64,000 nucleotides of DNA from Amaurobius ferox (GCA_951213105.1 OX578137.1:77906104-77970103); one strand, 5' to 3'. Positions 34,045 through 46,295 are shown, counted from the stretch's first letter. A program made the numbers and translations. The notes: a model not told the origin generated them from the sequence alone.

Positions 34045-34730
34045 TCACAATTTACACTTTTTTAACACTTTACAACATAGCTGAAAAGTGTTTATGACTT
34101 TTTTCAATCTGTCTGTCTGTCTGTTCGCACGATAACTGCCGTAAAAATAACTTTATCAAAATTAAATTCTTATATGTTGTTGAGGAGGTTTGTGGACCAT
34201 ATGGGAATGTAAATGAAGATTGAACCCGGGTTAAAATAATGAAATAAATTGAACCCTATTGTACCTATCTTTTCAAACAATTTTTAAGCGAAGTTAAATT
34301 TTAGGAATTATTCAAATTATCCCATAAAGTATATAAATAATTTCAGCAAAATATGTTCTACAGTTTTTTTAAATAATAATAAAAATAATAATTGCATCCA
34401 TATAATATAGAGATATCACGTGTCCCACTTCAAAATAAAATATGGTATCCATCTTTTTTCTCAATGTAAAAATAGTAACTTTTAAAATTTAAATTTATAT
34501 TTAGTGTTACATCTGTCCTAAAATTGTTTTATTTTTGCGTATTTCCTGTGCATCTATATTCTGTGCTAATGCAATTACAATATTTTTGAGTTTAAATTAT
34601 TATTAAACTTTGATAATGGCAAAATGTAAACAAGTGATTATTAGATGAGTTTTATAAGAATTCCTGAATTTATTTCAAGCAAAATTATTTAACTCTAGAG
34701 TCTGAAATAAAAGTGTAGGAATGAAATATT
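34045..34730 (+). repeat. Dispersed repeat with (CTGT)n, copy 1
   Basis: TTTACAACATAGCTGAAAAG, (CTGT)4, CGCACGATAACTGCCGTAAA, CCCACTTCAAAATAAAATAT, CTGTCCTAAAATTGTTTTAT and GCAATTACAATATTTTTGAG recur in inverted order at 52570-53245, and partly at 53636-53810. Confidence 0.75.
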
Positions 34731-35160
34731 GACTGCTTTACATAGAGAGCTGCAAGATTTTTATTTCCATGACATCTTTTGAATAAAGTTCATTTTTTTC
34801 GATGAAGTTTTAAGTTTTCAAATATAATAAATTATTGTAGTAGTGTAATAATTTAAAATTTATCAGCATTGGTTGTATCGTATTTTAGAGGTGTTGAAAT
34901 TAAATATAATTTCAGTTGGAATGTGTTTCATAATCAATGCTTTATGCATGATTGATCTTTCTCTATTTCTTTTAATAAAACAAATTTTGTGGTTTTTATT
35001 GCTAATATGTTTTTTTATTTAACGTACTTACTTTTTCATATTTATAAATGTAAACGCTTAACTTAGAACTAAGCTTTAAAGTTATATTTTCTATTTATAT
35101 TAACAGGTTGCAATTTGAGTATTATTTCTAACTTGTAGATTTTAACAAGTTTATACATTA
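34731..35160. other. No recognisable feature
   Basis: AT-rich, nothing assigned. Confidence 0.5.
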
Positions 35161-35164
35161 CCTG

Positions 35165-36530
35165 ACATAGAAAATGCAACACCATAACGTTTTGGCGGTA
35201 TGATTATGCAAATTGCGAAACAAACGCAGCTGTCCGATGTATGCAAATGATCTGAAATGCAAGTAGATCACGTGATTAGAGCGTGATAAAAGGGATTGAA
35301 ACGGCAGAAGGGGTACAAACTGTTGGGAAACCAACAGTTTGTACTACCACTCGCTTACGGAAACCTATTTTTCGAGCTATTTTTCATTTAAGAACACACG
35401 TGTTGTTACAAAGATGCCTGGCCGGGGACGTCGAAGTCATTTTCAGTATTTGGACGATCCTGCTGGGGGATTTATTTTAGGTCTACCTTCGGCTGGGTCC
35501 ACACACGTATATGTGTTCACTATGCAAGGGATTTGGAGATGATGGATTGAAGAAGGGCATGCGAATCATTGGCGATACAGGCCATCCAAATAGCGATACA
35601 GGCCATCATGCGATACAGGCCATCCAAACGTACGTCAGTACGCGTTGATCGACGCATTCGAAGGCATGTTGTGGCGGTCCCATAGACGACGACTTTTGAT
35701 ATTCTGTAGAATTTGCAGGCTATATTGAATGTTTCGATATCAGCTACAACATTTTCTCGACGATTGGCCAAAAGCGGCTTGCACTCAAACCGAGAAGACT
35801 GCAGACTTTACGAAGACTGACATTGACGACAAGACACCGACGTGAGAGATTGCAATGGTTTCGGACCCGAGCCTCTTGGACGACTGAATAGGGCAGGGCA
35901 GTGTTCAACAACGAGTCTCAGTTCAGTTTGTCGATTGAAAGTCGCAGTGTGAGAGTCTGGAGGGGACATGAAAACACATTCAATCCTGCTGCGACTGTTG
36001 GACGCCATACTGCTTTACAACGCGGCATCATGGTTTGGGATGTCATCGTCCTCGATAGCCAGTCACCTCTGGTTCGTATCAGAGGCACAATAACGATAAG
36101 TGGATGAGCTGCTGCCGCCAGTTGCACTGCTTTGCCTTCAGCGGTTGCAAAATGCTGTTTTTCAGCAAGATAACGAGCTACCGCACACTGCAATTATCAG
36201 CAGACAAGCTTTGCATGGTATCCAGGTGATTCCTTGGTCTTCGCTCTTTCAGATCTCTCACCTATCGAGCATGAATGGGACATGATTTGCCGTCGTTTGA
36301 CTGCCCTTCCCCCGTCTCAGAGGACGACCTTTGGAGGATAGTTGAAGGCATATCTTCATCCATCCCACAGGAAACTATCCGCATGCTCATTGCATCTGTT
36401 CCTCGAAGGGTCGCTGCTTGTATCTCTTCAATATGCGATCCTACTACCTACTGATTACCCTGTCTATGACATTACTATATTGAATTAATACTGTATTGCA
36501 TTAATTCCTGTACTGCATTAAATATACACT
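35165..36530 (+). mobile_element. Second Tc1-like element, degenerate
   Basis: A probable left TIR CCTGACATAGAAAATGCAAC lies just after TA. No matching right TIR is found, so the right end may be lost or decayed. The transposase remnant fills most of the interior. An inverted pair GTACAAACTGTTGG / CCAACAGTTTGTAC lies at 35316-35344. Confidence 0.7.
35414..36454 (+). pseudogene. Tc1-like transposase pseudogene, second family
   Basis: The ATG at 35414 begins MPGRGRRSHFQYLDD, a start typical of one Tc1 branch. Frames then shift. NNESQFSLSIESRSVRVWRG (about 35904-35963, around the first catalytic region; the expected D is N), GIMVWDVIVLDSQSPLVRI (about 36026-36084), FQQDNELPHTA (about 36163-36195, second catalytic D kept) and a C terminus SVPRRVAACISSI..PTTY before TGA at 36452-36454 are recognisable. 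The segment between about 35540 and 35650 has been rearranged, with GCGATACAGGCCATCC repeated. Several frame changes make it inactive. Confidence 0.8.
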
Positions 36531-36539
36531 GCACAGAAA

Positions 36540-36675
36540 AGTACTTGTCAAACGCACACACACAAACGGATTTCATGCTTGAAAGAGTTTGTTCCTTTTT
36601 AGAAACGTCCCAAACTTGTAAATCTATCAAAAACTCTAATTTTAAAATCCATTCGAAAATACTTTCCGTGTGGGA
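36540..36675 (-). repeat. Head fragment of a hairpin-headed repeat
   Basis: ACGCACACACACAAACGG, GAAACGTCCCAAACTTGTAA, TCTATCAAAAACTCTAATTT and CGAAAATACTTTCC follow the reverse-strand order of the 28.4- and 53.8-kb repeats. Body and tail are missing. Confidence 0.55.
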
Positions 36676-36874
36676 TATTAAGTGTGGTAAAGAAATTAAA
36701 ACGCACAGTCTCTAACGTGATAAGAACAAAAACACATGTTCGTTACCGGAAATTAATAAAAGTTTTTGCTTACTAAAAAAAAAAAAATCTACATTGCATG
36801 TCGATTTATTCAATTATTAATCCGAAGTCCATTTTGTCTCACAGTATAGTTATTCTACCTATGACCTATTCGAT

Positions 36875-37015
36875 TTAGTGAAGTAAATACAGTGCGGAAG
36901 AAAAGTATTAACATTCTTTATCTCATTAACCATGGAGTGTCAGACAATCAGCGAAGCAGAATGATGTCATCAACTCTGTACTCAACCGCGGACCTTCTTT
37001 GATTGGTAATGCCTG
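36875..37015 (+). repeat. Dispersed repeat, copy 1 (partner 46.37-46.50 kb)
   Basis: GTGCGGAAGAAAAGTATTAA and AGAATGATGTCATCAACTCT, then CTCAACCGCGGAC, recur at 46390-46493 at high identity. Confidence 0.85.
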
Positions 37016-37885
37016 TACTGAGATGTAGAAAGATCGATTCCTTCTTAAGGAATTAAACTAAGAAGTAGCGTTTTTCTATTTTAAAGAAACTTTTAATTTG
37101 TTAAGCGAATTGTTAAATTTGGTTTTTAGAGAATTTATTAAAACCAAAGATGATTATAAATTTTTATTTTTATTTCTTTAATCCTGCATTATTTTTACGC
37201 AATTTTATTTATACTGTTGCACTGTTTATGAGTTAACAATTAAATTTTTACCATTCGTCAAAACCATTTTATTATTAGCATTCGGAATTTCGTTTGCATT
37301 AATGATTAAATATTACAAATAAAAAATAAAAGAATACACAAATATAAATAATAAATGTATGCATTCCAATTAAAAATGTTCCATCCTAAATTATTTTGAC
37401 ACAAACAAACGCAAGTTTTAATTATCAAGAATTACCAATCAAAATAGGCTAAGACTGTAGTTATAGAATTTTTTTCTGCAAAAGTGCGTATTACTACATC
37501 ATACAGGTTGTTCATCAGTTTTTAAGGCAAAAAAGTAACTTGCAAATAAATAAATAATTAAATGAATAAATAAAAATAAAGCACAGCCTCACAAGCCAGT
37601 TTGTCGTCTATCGAACTGAATAAGTGAAATTGTGCAGAAGAAGAAAACTGTTTTTACATTCGCAACCGTTTGACACCCCTTTTATTACTGCCTGATGAAT
37701 ACATTCCATTTTTATATAAAATAATTCTAGATCAAGGATAAATTTATTATTTGCTGGAGAATATTTTTACTTGTAACGTGTATGTAACTTGTATGTAGTT
37801 TGAATGTTACTTGTTTATCTAAATTAAAAAAACAAACAAACAAAAAAAAAACTTTAAATAATTCTTTTCATTTTTCATTCATTTA
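37016..37885. other. No recognisable feature
   Basis: AT-rich, nothing assigned. Confidence 0.5.
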
Positions 37886-37967
37886 TTACTTTCCTTATAT
37901 ACATATAATGTATAAGGAAAGTAATCAAAATTCCATATCTTGGAATGTACATAGGAATCTATATAAA
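37886..37967 (+). repeat. Internally deleted hairpin-headed repeat remnant
   Basis: A 40-bp near-perfect palindrome (ATTACTTTCCTTATATACAT and its inverse) is followed directly by AAAATTCCATATCTTGGAAT. That sequence is normally near the family's 3' end (12575 and 56450). Head and tail are thus joined without a body. The Helitron at 37968 starts right after. Confidence 0.7.
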
Positions 37968-37979
37968 TAAAATTGAAAA

Positions 37980-38025
<46 letters not shown>

Positions 38026-38720
38026 CCATCATCACGGGAGAACGGCTGAACCGAATTTGATGAAATTTTGTGGGTAGCCTAGAAATAGCCCCACTTAAAA
38101 TTTAGTCTATGGTTGGAATTTCTACGACCAGTGGTTCTCGAGATATTAGTAAAAAACGAAACTTTCGTTTGTCTCATCATCACGAGAGAACGGCTGAAGC
38201 GAATTTAATGAAATTTTGTGGGTGGCCTTGAAATAGCCCCCCATAAATTTTGCCCAAGTTTCAAGTTTCTAAGACCAGGGGTTATCGAGATATTAATGAA
38301 AAACGGAACTTTTTTTATAGGAGTTCTACTCTCCAACTCCGTGGTTTATCCAAACGGAAAGGATAAAAATCGTTTGTTTAAAGCGTCAAAGGGAATTAAA
38401 ACTTTATTTTTGAGTTTGATGCAGGATTTTTGCATTAAATAGTCACATCTGAAAGCATGAATTGCTTGAAACATGAATTTAAATGGAAAAATCTACCTCC
38501 ATGTTTTTACATGTATTAACCTCCATGTATTTCACAAGCTTTTACTCAACGATTAGAAGTATAAAGAAATTAAAATGGTTATTTAATTTCGCATTTTATG
38601 AGGAAGATTCTATCTTATATCATGTTGTTTGGCAAAGGGATGGAATTAAATATGTTTGTTAATGATTATTATTATTTTTTCTATTTGTATAATAAATAAA
38701 TGGATGTAAAAATATATTTT

Positions 38721-38960
38721 ATAAATGAACGGTTTGATTGTTCTTTTAATTATATATATTGCGGACTGCGTACATTACTTTTATTTATTTTAGCAAAGAG
38801 GTTTCAAGCTCATATATTGTGTTTAGCTAATAAACTCGTAATAAATGAACGGTTTGATTGTTCTTTTAATTATATATATTGCGAACTGCGTACATCACAC
38901 TTTTATTTATTTTAGCAAAGAGGTTTCAAAGCTCATATATTGTGTTTAGCTAATAAACTC
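38721..38960 (+). repeat. 120-bp tandem repeat in H1 (x2)
   Basis: ATAAATGAACGGTTTGATTG at 38721 and 38841. The same arrangement recurs in H2, so it predates the duplication of these elements. Confidence 0.9.
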
Positions 38961-39816
38961 ATATATTGTGTTTACCCAATAAATTCATTTAGCCGATTGT
39001 TGAAGCAGAAAAAGAGTAGAACGGATGTATGTATCTTCTAATACAATTTTAGTGTTTTCATTTAGTTTATATACAGACGGGATATGGATATTTTATTCTT
39101 CAGATCTGCAAATTTAGAGCTACGAATTTAGCGGAATATCTCTAAATAACTTGGTAACTTTTCTTAAACTTTACCAAATTAGAGGAAATATCTCCAAATT
39201 AATAAAAATGACCCAAATTAATGAAATTAAATTTGTTTTTTTAGAATAGAGTACTGAAATGATGTTTCTGTAGCATTTGTCGGTCAGGCCATCCATCCTA
39301 CTTAGTAACGCATTTAACTAATTTTTTAATATCACTAAATTGATAAAAATATTTGTAAATCCATAAAAATATCATGGAGACGAAAATGTCGCCAAACCTT
39401 CCATGGAGATCACATTATTCAGACGACATGATTTCCATCAATTTATTTGAAGCAGATGATATCATGTCGCTTAGCAACGGATCCAATGTGTTATGTGTCA
39501 TACGATTATTATTAAATCTAATAAAAGTATGTATATAAAATAAATTTCATTGACATTGCATTTTTGACTGGATAATATCAATTACGGTCTTCAGGTTTAA
39601 ACATCATTATTATTGATATTTCGGGGACAGTTGATTCAGGAATTATTGATATTTTCAAATTATTATGCCATTGTTTCATTATGACGAAAATTGTTGAAAC
39701 TCATATATAGTACGTTGTACAAGTAATCTTCTACAAATGCAAGGGGGATATCTTCTAATCTACGACAATATAAGTAGTACAGGTATATTGGCAAAATTTT
39801 TATATATATTGGCATA

Positions 39817-41770
39817 CTAGCAGCATACCCGTTCTTCGTACGGAGTATATAATATAAAGAAACTTGAAATTCATAATCATGCCCAAATTCTTATAGTATA
39901 CTAAATGACATGTTTAATCAAAATATTCTGTTAAAATATTTAATATAATGATCCTAAAAAGAAGTTTAAGAACCTCTGTTCTCGCTATATAAAATTATCT
40001 TCATGGACATATCTGAAGAATAAAACATCTTGGACCCCTTATGTAAGCAAATATAAAAAAAAAAATATGGAATTGAATCAATATATGCAAAATAAAGCGT
40101 TAAAATTGTATGGGACCCGTACTAATTATATACGCGAATATTAGAAAATATAACCTGCATTAGTAGATTACATGTATAAATTGAAAATACCAATAAACCC
40201 GTAATCTTTAAATCTGAAGTCATTTATTCCAATATATGTCAAAATTAAAGTGCTAAAATTATATGGGAAGATATACACGTACTACTTATAATGTCCGATT
40301 ATTAGTAGAAGATTTCCCGTTTTGCAATATGAGTCACAAATGTTTTTTGGTAAAATACAACAGACGACGTAATAAATTGAATATATAATTAATCCCCTTA
40401 ATCTTCATACCAGAAGACTGTACTTGATTCCAATATATATGCCAATATATGTCAAAATATATGCCAATATACCTGTACTACTTATATTCTCGTAGGTTAG
40501 AAGATATACCCGTGCATTCCTAGAAGATTACTCGTACAACGTACAATATGCGTGTGTCAGCAATTTTTGCCGCAATAAAACAATGGCGTAATAACTTAAA
40601 AATATCAATAATCCCTGAATCAATAATTCCGGAAAATATCAATAATAATAATGTTTAAACCTGAAGAGTATAATTGATATTATCCAGTCGAAAATGAAAT
40701 GGCAATGAAATTTATTTTATATACATATCTTCATTATTCAAATCGGAAAGAATTTAATAAAAATCGCCTGCCGCATAAACACATTGGATTTAAATCCGTT
40801 GCTAAGCGACATGATATCATTTGCTTCAAATAAATTAGTAGAAAAAATATCGTCTAAATAGTTATATTTCTATGGAACATTTGGCGACAGTTTCGTCAAA
40901 ATAGCGACATTTTAAAAAATCGCCAAATTTATCGCCAAGTGGGACTGTAGAACTGACAGTTCCACTTTGCGACAAATTGACGAAATATCATCACAATACT
41001 ATCCCCTAACAAAAAACAATTAATATCATTTATGTAGCGCAATTTCATCAATTTCAAGATATTTTTATAGATTTGAAAACATTTTTATCAATTTGGTGAC
41101 ATTTTAAAAATTCGCTAAATGTATTACTAAGTAGGATGGTTGGTCTGACAGATAAATGCTAACCAAACATCATTTCAGTACTCTCTTCTAACAAAACAAA
41201 AAAAAATTTCATTGATATGTAGAAGACCCAAGCCACACGACCAACCCGAAGGTTTATGGCAGCTGTTTGTGTGTCGTTTATATCAATTTGGCGACATTTC
41301 CGTCAATTTGGCAAAGTTTAAGAAAAGTTGTCAAATTAGCGATATCCCTCCAAATTCGTAGCTTTGAATTTGCAGATCTGAATGAAGCATTCTTATCCCG
41401 TTTCAATATACTAAATGAAAACACTACAATTGTATTAGAAGATATACCCGCTCTACTCTTTTTCTGTTTCAACAATCGGCTATATGAATTTATTGGCTAA
41501 ACACAATATATGAGTTTAGTAGCTAAATACGATATAAGCTTGAAAACTCTTTGCCAAAATAAATGAAATTGATGTACGCAGTCAGCAATTAATATAATTA
41601 AAAGAAAAATCAAACCGTCCATTCATAAGATATACTTTTATATCCATTTATCCATTTATTTATTATTTAAATCGAAAAAAAATAATAAAAACATTAACAA
41701 ACACATTTAATTTAATTGCGATGCCGAGCAACATGATATATCCTCCTAAAATGTTAAAATTTATTAACCA
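39817..41770 (-). mobile_element. Helitron-like element A, 5'-truncated
   Basis: The 3' end is CTAGCAGCATACCCGTTCTT read in reverse at 39817-39836 (CTAG, then stem-loop). The interior matches H2 and the 20-kb Helitron in reverse, including tandem units at 40130-40680 and GGCGA modules at 40880-41160. The 5' portion with (CTGT)n is absent; element B begins at 41771 where it should continue. A SINE-tail fragment (ACCCAAGCCACACGACCAAC) lies at 41218-41272. Confidence 0.75.
41218..41272 (-). mobile_element. SINE/LINE tail fragment within Helitron A
   Basis: AAGACCCAAGCCACACGACC..CCGAAGG.TTATGGCAGCTGTTTG aligns to the 3' tail common to this window's SINEs, with several changes. No head or body. 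Confidence 0.55.
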
Positions 41771-43168
41771 CTAACAGCACACCCGTTATTCGTAAGGAGT
41801 GTATAATTTAAAGAAACTTATAGTTCGCAATCATGTGCAAATTCTGTTAAAATATTAAATTTATTGCTCCTAAAGAGAAGTTTAAGAATATATGTTCTCA
41901 CTATCCAAAATTATCTTCACGATCAGATCTGAAGAATAAAACATCCTGCCCCCTTTTGTAAGCAAATTTACAGAAGAAAAAATAGGAATTGAATGAATAT
42001 GTGCAACCCCGTACTAATTATATTGTCGCAGATCAGAAAATATGCCAATGTGTTAGTAGAAGATTACCCGGATTACAATATGCGTCTCAAAAATATTTGC
42101 CAAAATAAAAGAGATGACGTAATAAATTGAAAACATCAATAATATCCGTACTCTTTATACCAGAAGGTCGTAATTGATTCCAATATATGCCAATATATAT
42201 CAAAACATATGTCAATGTACCTGTACTACTTATATTCTCGTAGATTAAAAGATATACACGCGTATTTATAGAAGATTCGTACAACATACAATATATGAGT
42301 TTAAACAATTTTTGTCATAATAAAATAATTGCATAATAACTTGAAAATATCAATAATCCTTGAATCAATAATCCCCGAAAATATAAATAATAATAATTTT
42401 TAAACCTGAAGACCGTAATTGATATTATCCAGTCAAAAATGCTATAAGAAAAATCAAATCGTTCTTTTCTAAAATATATTTTTATATCCATTTATTTATT
42501 ATTCAAATCGAAAAAATAATTATTAAAATTAACAGACAGATTTAATTTAATTGCGTTTCTGAGTAACATGATATAAGATAGAATCTTATAACATGTTAAA
42601 TATGTCATGTCTTATAACATAAACTGCGAAATTAAATAACGATTTTGATTTCTCTATACTTCTCATTGTTCCGTAAAAGCTTGTTTTAAATAAACCATGA
42701 ACCATGGAGATAGATTTCCCCTTTAAATCATGTTTCAAACAATTCATGTTTTCAGAAAGTGACTAATTAACGCAAAAAATCTCCCATCAAACTTAGAGAT
42801 TAAATTTTAATTCACTTTCAAACGATTTTCAAGCTTTTCGTTTGGATAAACCACGGAGTTAGGGAGTAGAACTCCTAGGAAAAAGTTCCGTTTTTCATTA
42901 ATATCTCGACAACCCCAGGTCTTAGAAACTCGAAACTTGGACAAAATTTATGGGGGGATATTTCAAGGCTATTCACCAAATTTCATTAAATTCGGTTCAG
43001 CCGTTTTTCCGTGACGATGAGACAAACGAAAATGTCGTTTTTTACTAATATCTCGAGAACCACTGGTCGTAGAAACTCAAAACACGGATAAAATTTTAAG
43101 TGGGGCTATTTCTGGGCTACCCACAAAATTTCATCAAATTCGGTTCAGCCGTTCTCCCGTGATGGTGT

Positions 43169-43218
<50 letters not shown>

Positions 43219-43240
43219 TTTTCATTTTTATTTATATAGA
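41771..43240 (-). mobile_element. Helitron-like element B, internally deleted
   Basis: The 5' end TCTATATAAATAAAAATG reads in reverse from 43240, with (GACA)n at 43168-43218. The 3' end lies at 41771 (TTAG in place of CTAG, then a stem-loop). Tandem units fill 42010-42440. The part from 42450 to 43240 matches the 5' 700 bp of H2 in reverse. Confidence 0.78.
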
Positions 43241-43269
43241 CTCCGTACGAAGAACGGGTATGCTGCTAG
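43241..43269 (+). repeat. Isolated Helitron 3' end, inverted relative to A and B
   Basis: CTCCGTACGAAGAACGGG then TATGCTGCTAG. It lies against the 5' TC of element B and is the exact mirror of the 3' end at 39817-39845, so the whole insert carries matching inverted ends. Confidence 0.85.
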
Positions 43270-43580
43270 TATTACAATATGTTTAAGCTTCTAATAACAC
43301 ACTGGCATATTTTCTAATTTGCGACAATATAAGTAGTACGTGGTTGCATATATTGATTCAATTCTTTTTTTGTGTGTGAATTTGTTTACAAAAGGGGCCA
43401 GGATATTTTAGTCTTCAGATTTGCCCGTGAAGATAATTTTGCATAGTGAGAACAGATATTCTTAAACTTCTCTTTATGAGCAATAAATTTAATATTTTAT
43501 CAGAATTTGCACATGATTGCGAATTATAAGTTTTTTTATATTATATACTCCGTACGAAGGACGGGTATGCTGCTAGTATA

Positions 43581-43603
43581 TCTATATAAATAAAATTGAA
43601 AAT

Positions 43604-43636
<33 letters not shown>

Positions 43637-45693
43637 CCATCATCACGGGAGAACCGCTGAAGCGAATTTAATGAAATTTTGTGGGTGGCCTTGAAATAGC
43701 CCCCCATAAATTTTGCCCAAGTTTCAAGTTTCTAAGACCAGGGGTTATCGAGATATTAATGAAAAACGGAACTTTTTTTATAGGAGTTCTACTCTCCAAC
43801 TCCGTGGTTTATCCAAACGGAAAGGATAAAAATCGTTTGTTTAAAGCGTCAAAGGGAATTAAAACTTTATTTTTGAGTTTGATGCAGGATTTTTGCATTA
43901 AATAGTCACATCTGAAAGCATGAATTGCTTGAAACATGAATTTAAATGGAAAAATCTACCTCCATGTTTTTACATGTATTAACCACCATGTATTTCACAA
44001 GCTTTTACTCAACGATTAGAAGTATAAAGAAATTAAAATGGTTATTTAATTTCGCATTTTATGAGGAAGATTCTATCTTATATCATGTTGCTCGGCAAAG
44101 GGATGGAATTAAATATGTTTGTTAATGATTATTATTATTTTTTCTATTTGTATAATAAATAAATGGATGTAAAAATATATTTTATAAATGAACGGTTTGA
44201 TTGTTCTTTTAATTATATATATTGCGGACTGCGTACATTACTTTTATTTATTTTAGCAAAGAGGTTTCAAGCTCATATATTGTGTTTAGCTAATAAACTC
44301 GTAATAAATGAACGGTTTGATTGTTCTTTTAATTATATATATTGCGAACTGCGTACATCACACTTTTATTTATTTTAGCAAAGAGGTTTCAAAGCTCATA
44401 TATTGTGTTTAGCTAATAAACTCATATATTGTGTTTACCCAATAAATTCATTTAGCCGATTGTTGAAGCAGAAAAAGAGTAGAACGGATGTATGTATCTT
44501 CTAATACAATTTTAGTGTTTTCATTTAGTTTATATACAGACGGGATATGGATATTTTATTCTTCAGATCTGCAAATTTAGAGCTACGAATTTAGCGGAAT
44601 ATCTCTAAATAACTTGGTAACTTTTCTTAAACTTTACCAAATTAGAGGAAATATCTCCAAATTGATAAAAATGACCCAAATCAATGAAATTAAATTTGTG
44701 TTTTTAGAATAGAGTACTGAAATGATGTTTCTGTAGCATTTGTCGGTCAGTCCATCCATCCTACTTAGTAACGCATTTAATTAATTTTTTTAATATCACT
44801 AAATTGATAAAAATATTTGTAAATCCATAAAAATATCATGGAGACGAAAATGTCGCCAAACCTTCCATGGAGATCACATTATTCAGACGACATGATTTCC
44901 ATCAATTTATTTGAAGTAGATGATATCATGTCGCTTAGCAACGGATCCAATGTGTTATGTGTCATACGATTTTTATTAAATCTAATAAAAATATGTATAT
45001 AAAATAAATTTCATTGACATTGCATTTTTGACTGGATAATATCAATTACGGTCTTCAGGTTTAAACATCATTATTATTGATATTTCGGGGACAGTTGATT
45101 CTGGAATTATTGATATTTTCAAATTATTATGCCATTGTTTCATTATGACGAAAATTGTTGAAACTCATATATAGTACGTTGTACAAGTAATCTTCTTCAA
45201 ATGCACGGGTATATCTTCTAATCTACGAGAATATAAGTAGTACAGGTATATTGGCAAAATTTTTATATATATTGGCATATATTGGAATCAATTACGACCT
45301 TCTGGTATTAAGATTACGGGGATTTTTGATACTTTCAATTTATTACGTCATCTTTTTTATTTTGGTAAATATTTTTAAGACTCATATTACAATATGTTTA
45401 AGCTTCTACTAACAAACTGGCATATTTTCTAATTTGCGACAATATAAGTAGTACGTGGTTGCATATATTGATTCAATTCTTTTTTTTGTGTGTGAATTTG
45501 TTTACAAAAGGGGCCAGGATATTTTATTCTTCAGATTTGCCCGTGAAGATAATTTTGCATAGTGAGAACAGATATTCTTAAACTTCTCTTTATGAGCAAT
45601 AAATTTAATATTTTATCAGAATTTGCACATGATTGCGAATTATAAGTTTTTTTTATATTATATACTCCGTACGAAGGACGGGTATGCTGCTAG
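43581..45693 (+). mobile_element. Helitron-like element H2, complete non-autonomous copy (2113 bp)
   Basis: TCTATATAAATAAAATTG at 43581, preceded by A; (CTGT)n at about 43605-43632; 120-bp tandem repeat at 44184-44423; GGCGA-type modules near 44590-44860; tandem units near 45180-45430; stem-loop CCGTACGAAGGACGGG, then CTAG at 45690-45693, followed by T. Offset by about 5463 bp from H1 with very few differences. It starts four bases after H1 ends, in the same orientation. Confidence 0.88.
44184..44423 (+). repeat. 120-bp tandem repeat in H2 (x2)
   Basis: Same units as in H1, at ATAAATGAACGGTTTGATTG (44184 and 44304). Confidence 0.9.
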
Positions 45694-46295
45694 TCAACAA
45701 TAAGAATAACCTATTTTTCTTTCCGTGTGTCAGCAATGCTTGGCGAAAAATTTAATTTGGCGGGATGTTGCCAACCTGGCCACTTTTTCAAATGCTACTA
45801 AACTGACGAAAATGCATTCAAATTAATAAAACTGACGCTAAATGTGAGGCAATGTTTTTCCGAAATTTGAATTCCGTCATATGGCAGACATGCCTTCTAG
45901 TATACATAAGAAATGCTTTGTTCTCGTTTATCTGTAACCCATTACGATACATTTGACGAGCTTGGTAAATAATCTAGCAAAATATCGCCAACTTGATGAT
46001 ATTTTGCCCCAGTTTGGCGAAAATATCATCAAAATTGTAAAAATAACATCAAGTTAATAAAAATGACGCCTAATTGATGTATTAATTATTAAAATATTTT
46101 AATATATGGACTATATTGCTTATTGAGGATGCTATCAATGTTGATCATTGTCAATTTTGAGTTCTGTGAATTATAAGTTGCATTAAGAAGACTGTATCGC
46201 GGATCTTATATATCATTTTACACTGTGAAAGCAGTAAATTCATTGCATTATAGTATAGGGAAAGTCATCTGCTGCACACATTAGATTTTTTTTAA
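45694..46295 (+). mobile_element. Tail portion of a hairpin-headed repeat (headless)
   Basis: AAGAATAACCTATTTTTCTT, GCTTGGCG, GGCGGGATGTTGCCAACCTG, then an end TTGCATTATAGTATAGGGAA followed by GTCATCTGCTGCACACATTAG. The Helitron cluster ends exactly at its left limit, so the Helitrons may sit inside this repeat with the head remnant at 37886. Confidence 0.65.

Larger units (their letters stand above)
37968..43576 (+). mobile_element. Helitron-like element H1, split by a 3.45-kb insert
   Basis: 5' end TCTATATAAATAAAATTG preceded by A, then (CTGT)n at about 37982-38020. The body is near identical to H2 (43581-45693) up to about 39815, then the insert 39817-43269, then the remaining 3' end finishing CCGTACGAAGGACGGG, TATGCTGCTAG at 43576, followed by T. 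TC start, short 3' stem-loop, CTAG end and A/T flanks are Helitron hallmarks. About 100 bp present in H2 are missing at the insertion point. No Rep/helicase: the open frames at 38218-38442 and 38700-38915 are repeated non-coding sequence. Confidence 0.82.

Noticed and set aside
37982..38030. Regular (CTGT)n units as a CRISPR-like array
   Set aside because: A four-base microsatellite inside a Helitron, with no spacers.
38218..38915. Open frames at 38218-38442 and 38700-38915, repeated exactly at 43681-43905 and 44163-44378, taken at first for a conserved gene pair
   Set aside because: They are identical because both lie in near-identical Helitron copies. They are short, lack any Rep/helicase motif, and one is formed by a 120-bp tandem repeat.
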